Notes under the pieces: generated by a model
What the model saw: the letters and a program-made list of their open reading frames with translations, nothing else
Databases searched by the model: none
What the model was told of the DNA's origin: nothing
Shown here: positions 60,045-64,000 of the stretch, piece after piece
How positions within the stretch are numbered: the first letter of the stretch is position 1
Layout: every line of letters begins with the position of its first letter
DNA from: Dryomyza anilis
Taxonomy: Eukaryota > Arthropoda > Insecta > Diptera > Dryomyzidae
Reading direction: 5' to 3'
Assembly: GCA_951804985.1 (NCBI GenBank)
Contig: OX638130.1
Coordinates: 36,439,394 to 36,503,393 of the forward strand
Length of the DNA: 64,000 bases
Program-made: the position numbers and the translations under genes

Positions 60045-60690
60045 CTAATAGAGCAGGCTTTTAGAAAAATTAAAAAGTAGCACTTCAAAATTGATGTCCT
60101 TAAAAAGGACCCTTTTTAAAATTCTGAAAAAAATCACATATTTTAGTTGATTTAATACAAATGTTCAAATTTCAAGATGGTATTTTGATTGCATCATATT
60201 TTAAAAAATAATTTTCTAAATTTTTATTTATTTTATGCATTGAAAAAAAAATGTTTTTTTTCGACAGTAAAAGTTGCAATAATTCATGAATGTATTTCTA
60301 ACTCTAATTTCTAAAATGGTGCCAGTTTTATCATATTGAATCTAGTTTTTGAGATATTGATTTTGGGGTATATTTTTTACATTTTTCAAAAAATGGTATA
60401 TATCTCAAAATTAGGGACAGTTTGATGAAACTGACGCCATTTTCGAAATCAGAGTTACAAATACATAAAAAAATTATTACAAATTTTACTTTTGAAAAAA
60501 ATATTTTATTTTTCAATACAAAAATTTGTAGAAATTTTGAAAATTAATTTTTAAAATATGATGCTATCAGAATACCATCTTCAATTTTGGCATGAACATT
60601 TATATTAAATCTACCATATTACTAGATTTTTTTCAGAATTTTTAAAAGGGTCCTCTTTAAGGACATCAATTTAGAAATGTAAGGATAATG
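60045..60690. mobile_element. Small inverted-repeat element H
   Basis: ATTGATGTCCTTAAAAAGGA, CCCTTTTTAAAATTCTGAAAAAAATC on the left is mirrored by GATTTTTTTCAGAATTTTTA, AAAGGGTCCTCTTTAAGGACATCAAT on the right, and the similarity continues inward (ATGGTATTTTGAT with ATCAGAATACCAT). No coding sequence. A related fragment abuts the heptamer satellite at 27360. Confidence 0.75.
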
Positions 60691-61099
60691 ACCACGGGCC
60701 ACATGTTAAAGTTTAGAATATTTAACTTAATTTTTCTCAATGCCTTTTCTATTACCTTTAAAACGAGCCATCAACGTTTCTAACATTTCTACTTTAAGAG
60801 ATTTTGAAATATAAACAACCACACAAAAGTGATTTTGGAATTTAAAAAATCGTAACTAACTACCTTCTTTATTTAAAAATCTGTAATCGCTATATTATAT
60901 TTTTCAACCACGAAGTATAACAGAAATATTTTGATTAACGCTAATGTATTAAACAGAAAAATTTTATTAAGAACTTTGAAGTGGCTTTTAAAAACGGTTT
61001 AAAACAAATTGGCTTTTATTTTTATTTCACAGAGAAGGTTGCGCAATATATACCTATATATATACATATTTTTTGTTTGTTTGTTTGTGTTACAGGTGA
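60691..61099. other. Nothing recognised
   Basis: AT-rich; no repeat relation or domain-bearing frame seen. Confidence 0.4.
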
Positions 61100-61900
61100 A
61101 AATTTTAATTTTCACAAAATAAGAAAAGCTTACTTCGTATTAAATTTAAAAAAAAAATGTTCTATGTTGAAAATATACAATAAATTGTATTCTCATTATT
61201 ACTTTATTATTATGATGAAGCGATCCATAAAGGCATACCTTTTTAAAATTTTCTCAATTTATATTCGTCACGAAAAATAGTTCCAAATCCGCCATTCATT
61301 AATATAAAATGTTAAATTTATTTACTACTACAGCTGCGTCTAAACGATGTTATAAATTTAAATTTGATACAGAGTAGCTGTAGGGTGTTGCATTTTTTAT
61401 TTTTATTCATGTCAAATTTTCAAAATTTTCAGTTCAGTCTCTCAGAAGCATTCGTTGACGACGGATGTATATTTGATTTTTTTTTAACCCATTAAAGCCT
61501 GCCGAATAGATACAGACTAGGAGAATACGCAGCGCAATTTTCCCCATCATGTTTTCCCATAAAGCGTACATTAGATGCTAAGAATTTTGTTCGATTTTGC
61601 ATCTAGCACCACTACATTATATCAGTATGAAATTGTATATCTCTGCATGCAATTCCTTACATTTTAATTAAATATTTCATGAACAAATTTTAAAAAATAC
61701 TCCGAAAATTTTCAGTAAGATAAAGTTTAAAACATTTTTTTTGGAATTTTGACAGCAAACACATTGCGAACTAATATTAAAATGTTTTTTAAGAGAGCTT
61801 ACAGAATTGTGATAAATTACTCTCTCAACACACTTTTTTGGTAATACAAATTTCTTTTTGAGTTTTTGCAAAAACTAATATCTGGACACAGATGTTTTTT
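61100..61900 (-). repeat. Repeat X, right copy
   Basis: 61678-61895 is the reverse complement of 52447-52680, and the block around ATATTCGTCACGAAAAATAG (61262) matches 52715-52735. The DNA between, 61310-61660, has no counterpart on the left and may be an insertion. Confidence 0.7.
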
Positions 61901-62249
61901 TAGCCAATTATCCGTAGGGCAAGGTTCATATTTTATTTTGTGATTAAGTTTGCATCTGCAACATGTCGAAATCATGCGATAAATTGCGATATAAAGTACC
62001 AAAAACGGCCTTTTTTGCAAATTTGACTAGATTTTGTGCAAAATCTCGACGTATAGGGAAAATTCTGAGTACGCAGCAAGAATCAGGAGACCAAAACAAC
62101 CAGAATTGATAGGTTTCATTCCAGATTAAAATCCTTGTAGAGCAGTGTTATTGTACTGAAAAATGTATTATTAGATAATACCTAAATCTACATGTTCTGT
62201 TTATATTCATCGTTTTTACGTGAAAATAAAAAATATTTATATTTTTTAT
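61901..62249. other. Nothing recognised
   Basis: AT-rich; no repeat relation or domain seen. Confidence 0.4.
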
Positions 62250-62435
62250 TGCGTTTTATGGCTTCTTTGTGGAACCGGAACTCGAACCATTACTGGGAAC
62301 AGGAACTTGTATAGTTATTTTATTTTTTATAGAACCGGAACTGAAACCGAAATAAAAAATAATTTGGGACCGGAACCGCTACCTTTTTTTATAGAACCGG
62401 AACCGCAGAGAATAGAATTTCGGTTCCTAGCCTTG
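62250..62435. mobile_element. 3' end of a hAT-like element
   Basis: Repeated GGAACCGGAAC/GAAACCGAAAT words lead to an end GGTTCCTAGCCTTG, the complement of CAAGGCTAGGAACC, which resembles the CAAGGATTGAAACC end of element C. The 5' boundary is not clear. Confidence 0.5.
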
Positions 62436-62567
62436 ATTTTAATAAAGACTAGGAGATAAACAAATTTTTAAATGCATAAATAAGTAATTGATTTAAAACT
62501 GCACATTCTGGAACAATTAGATTATATGTTAAGTTATCTACTATTTTATTATTTGTTACTATTTGTA

Positions 62568-62645
62568 CTTTTTGTAACACAATTTGTATATTTTTAATGT
62601 ACAGTCATTTGTAAATTAAAAAATATACAAATTGTGTTACAAAAA
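62568..62645. repeat. Perfect ~26-bp inverted repeat beside (TA)n
   Basis: TTTTTGTAACACAATTTGTA followed by TATTTTT, and AAAAATA followed by TACAAATTGTGTTACAAAAA, form a perfect stem around a loop of about 22 nt, immediately before a (TA)n tract. Confidence 0.85.
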
Positions 62646-62648
62646 ATT

Positions 62649-62798
<150 letters not shown>

Positions 62799-62817
62799 AT
62801 TTATCGAACAAGATATT

Positions 62818-63420
62818 TATACCCTACACCTATGAGGTGTAGGTTATATTAAGTTTGTGCAGATAACGTCCCTTAGGAGGCGTGGCCGGTATGGACATTT
62901 TTTTTTACATATTCTTGATCAGCATCATTACCCGAGTTCGTTTAGCTATGTCCGTCTGTCTGTCTTGCTTTTCGTATACGAGGAAACTTAAGAAATACTG
63001 GTCAGAACGCTATGACAATTGTTCACAATATGTTTTAGCCAAAAGTAGGAATTCAGTTTAAAAATGGGCCAAATCGGTCAACAGACACGCCTACTTCCCA
63101 TACAAGTCACTTTTATATACAACTCTAGGAACTAATACCTTGAAAAGTATTCAAGATATAGTTATAAAATTTAAAACGTATTGTTAGAATTCACCTAAAA
63201 ATATGTGGTCCAAAAATGGGCGTGATTCGCCCACTTTTTTTTCATTATTTCTCCGGAAGTAATAGGGAAAATTTTAGTCGTAAATTATTGCAATCAAATG
63301 TATGAAATATTTGCTTTACAAAATTTTAAATATAGGCGTTGTCCACCTTCTTTTATTTTTCTAATTTTTTATTAGTTATTTTATACTTTTATATCAATTT
63401 TTTAAATTATATAAGATGTA
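62818..63420 (+). mobile_element. INE-1/mini-me-like repeat, subfamily 1, diverged
   Basis: TTATACCCTACACCTATGAGG, CGTCCCTTAGGAGGCGTGG, a core with the TA stretch lost (TTTTTTACATATTCTTGATC) and a two-unit GTCT tract. It lacks the 3' quarter and joins element A sequence at about 63421. Confidence 0.75.
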
Positions 63421-63828
63421 CATTAGACTGATTCAAAAACCAAAAATCTAAAAATGTTTCGCTCCGCGTCGACTTTCTGAAACTAGGACCTCTAAAACTG
63501 AGAAGAAGCTTTTAAAACCAAAAAAAAAAAGTGATCCTGTGATGTTGCGCAAAGAGCTTAAAGGACATTTTTGAACTTTCAACGACTATTTTCAATAACA
63601 TTATTTTTACTTCAAGTGTAAAAAGATATCACTAAATTTTCTTTTTTTATTTAATTTAGAATCTGTTATTGAAATTATGGTTTTTTAAATTATAAATTTT
63701 TAGTTAATCGTTCCAGTTTCATGGCCGTTCCAGTAAAATGTAGATTTTTTTTGCTATAGTAATTTTAGCGGTCGAAAATTATCTAATTTTATTCTAACGA
63801 GTTTAGGTTAACATTATTGTATTATGGC
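63421..63828 (+). mobile_element. Second partial copy of foldback element A
   Basis: TTAGACTGATTCAAA, TTCGCTCCGCGTCGACTTTC, GATGTTGCGCAAAGAGCTTA and GTTTCATGGC follow the order of 32410-32800 in the first copy. It starts in mid-arm and is broken on the right by a C-type hAT element at 63829. Confidence 0.85.
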
Positions 63829-64000
63829 CAAGGATTGAAACCTATACAAATAACGGTTTCGATTTCGGTTTCGGTTTTTTCCGCGTTTCGGTTTCGGTTT
63901 CGGTTACGGTTTCGGCTACGGTTTCGGTTTCGGTTTTAGGTTTTTATTACGAAACGGTTTCGGTATACCGGTTCCAAGTTATGGTTCCGGTTTTGATTTC
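63829..64000 (+). mobile_element. C-type hAT element, cut by window end
   Basis: CAAGGATTGAAACCTATACA then CGGTTTCGGTTACGG hexamer arrays and CGGTATACCGGTTCCAAGTT, as in 34333-34430. The 8 bases before it, ATTATGGC, would be the target duplication; the other end lies outside the window. Confidence 0.85.

Noticed and set aside
60981..61280. 99-codon plus-strand frame and a minus-strand frame at 29024-29314
   Set aside because: Both are Lys/Phe/Tyr/Asn-rich as expected by chance in AT-rich DNA, with no recognisable motif and no neighbouring gene signals.

Overview
The window reads as a repeat-packed, AT-rich stretch of a fly (Diptera, probably a schizophoran fly) genome. The evidence is several INE-1/mini-me-like repeats (TATACCCTACAC start, a TATATATTCTTGATCAGCAT core, a GTCY microsatellite), Ty3/gypsy retrotransposons with insect-type tRNA primer sites, a tRNA-derived SINE, and long (TA)n tracts. 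I see no host protein-coding gene, rRNA or functional tRNA gene. Nearly every recognisable base belongs to a mobile element or a satellite. Most open frames come from (TA)n or (GTCT)n tracts or from decayed transposons.

Layout. 0-1.8 kb: SINE tail and unassigned DNA. 1.84-10.44 kb: a large element with long inverted arms. Its middle holds a duplicated, decayed SAP-Gag Ty3/gypsy copy (2.6-6.6 kb), a palindrome centred on (TA)n, and a short zinc-finger reading frame. Its right arm carries a TTA-flanked MITE and a mini-me. 11.5-14.8 kb and 15.0-20.1 kb: two neighbouring foldback elements, both ending in CAGTGC. The second carries a decayed minus-strand gene of a transposon-associated protein family and two mini-me insertions. 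20.1-22.5 kb: a degenerate minisatellite cut by a mini-me, a SINE and a solo LTR. It leads into a 4.88-kb heptanucleotide satellite (22.5-27.4 kb) that contains an inverted block of about 210 bp. 27.4-30.9 kb: LTR and hAT-like fragments rearranged at (TA)n tracts, a 78-bp duplication, and a dispersed TAACGCCCGTCACAA motif.

30.9-47.2 kb is a nest. A foldback element (A) with arms above 1 kb holds a hAT foldback element (B, 8-bp TSD), a second hAT-type element (C, 8-bp TSD), a 9.1-kb Ty3/gypsy element (D, 4-bp TSD GTAC, tRNA-Ser-type primer site, long intact RT-RNase H-integrase frame) and a PIF/Harbinger relic (F, 3-bp TSD). F itself carries a mini-me.

47.2-53.7 kb: non-LTR retrotransposon and TIR-element fragments and mini-me copies. 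53.7-59.2 kb: a full-length but defective Ty3/gypsy element with a SAP domain and coiled coil in Gag, inserted in a mini-me with TSD GTAT. 59.2-64.0 kb: mini-me, small inverted-repeat elements, another (TA)n tract, and a second copy of A that is again hit by a C-type hAT element.

No metabolic or defence system is present. The strongest leads are the foldback transposon with its unassigned protein (15-20 kb), the satellite with an internal inversion, and repeated links between (TA)n tracts and inverted rearrangements. Family names come from motif recognition only; no database search was possible.
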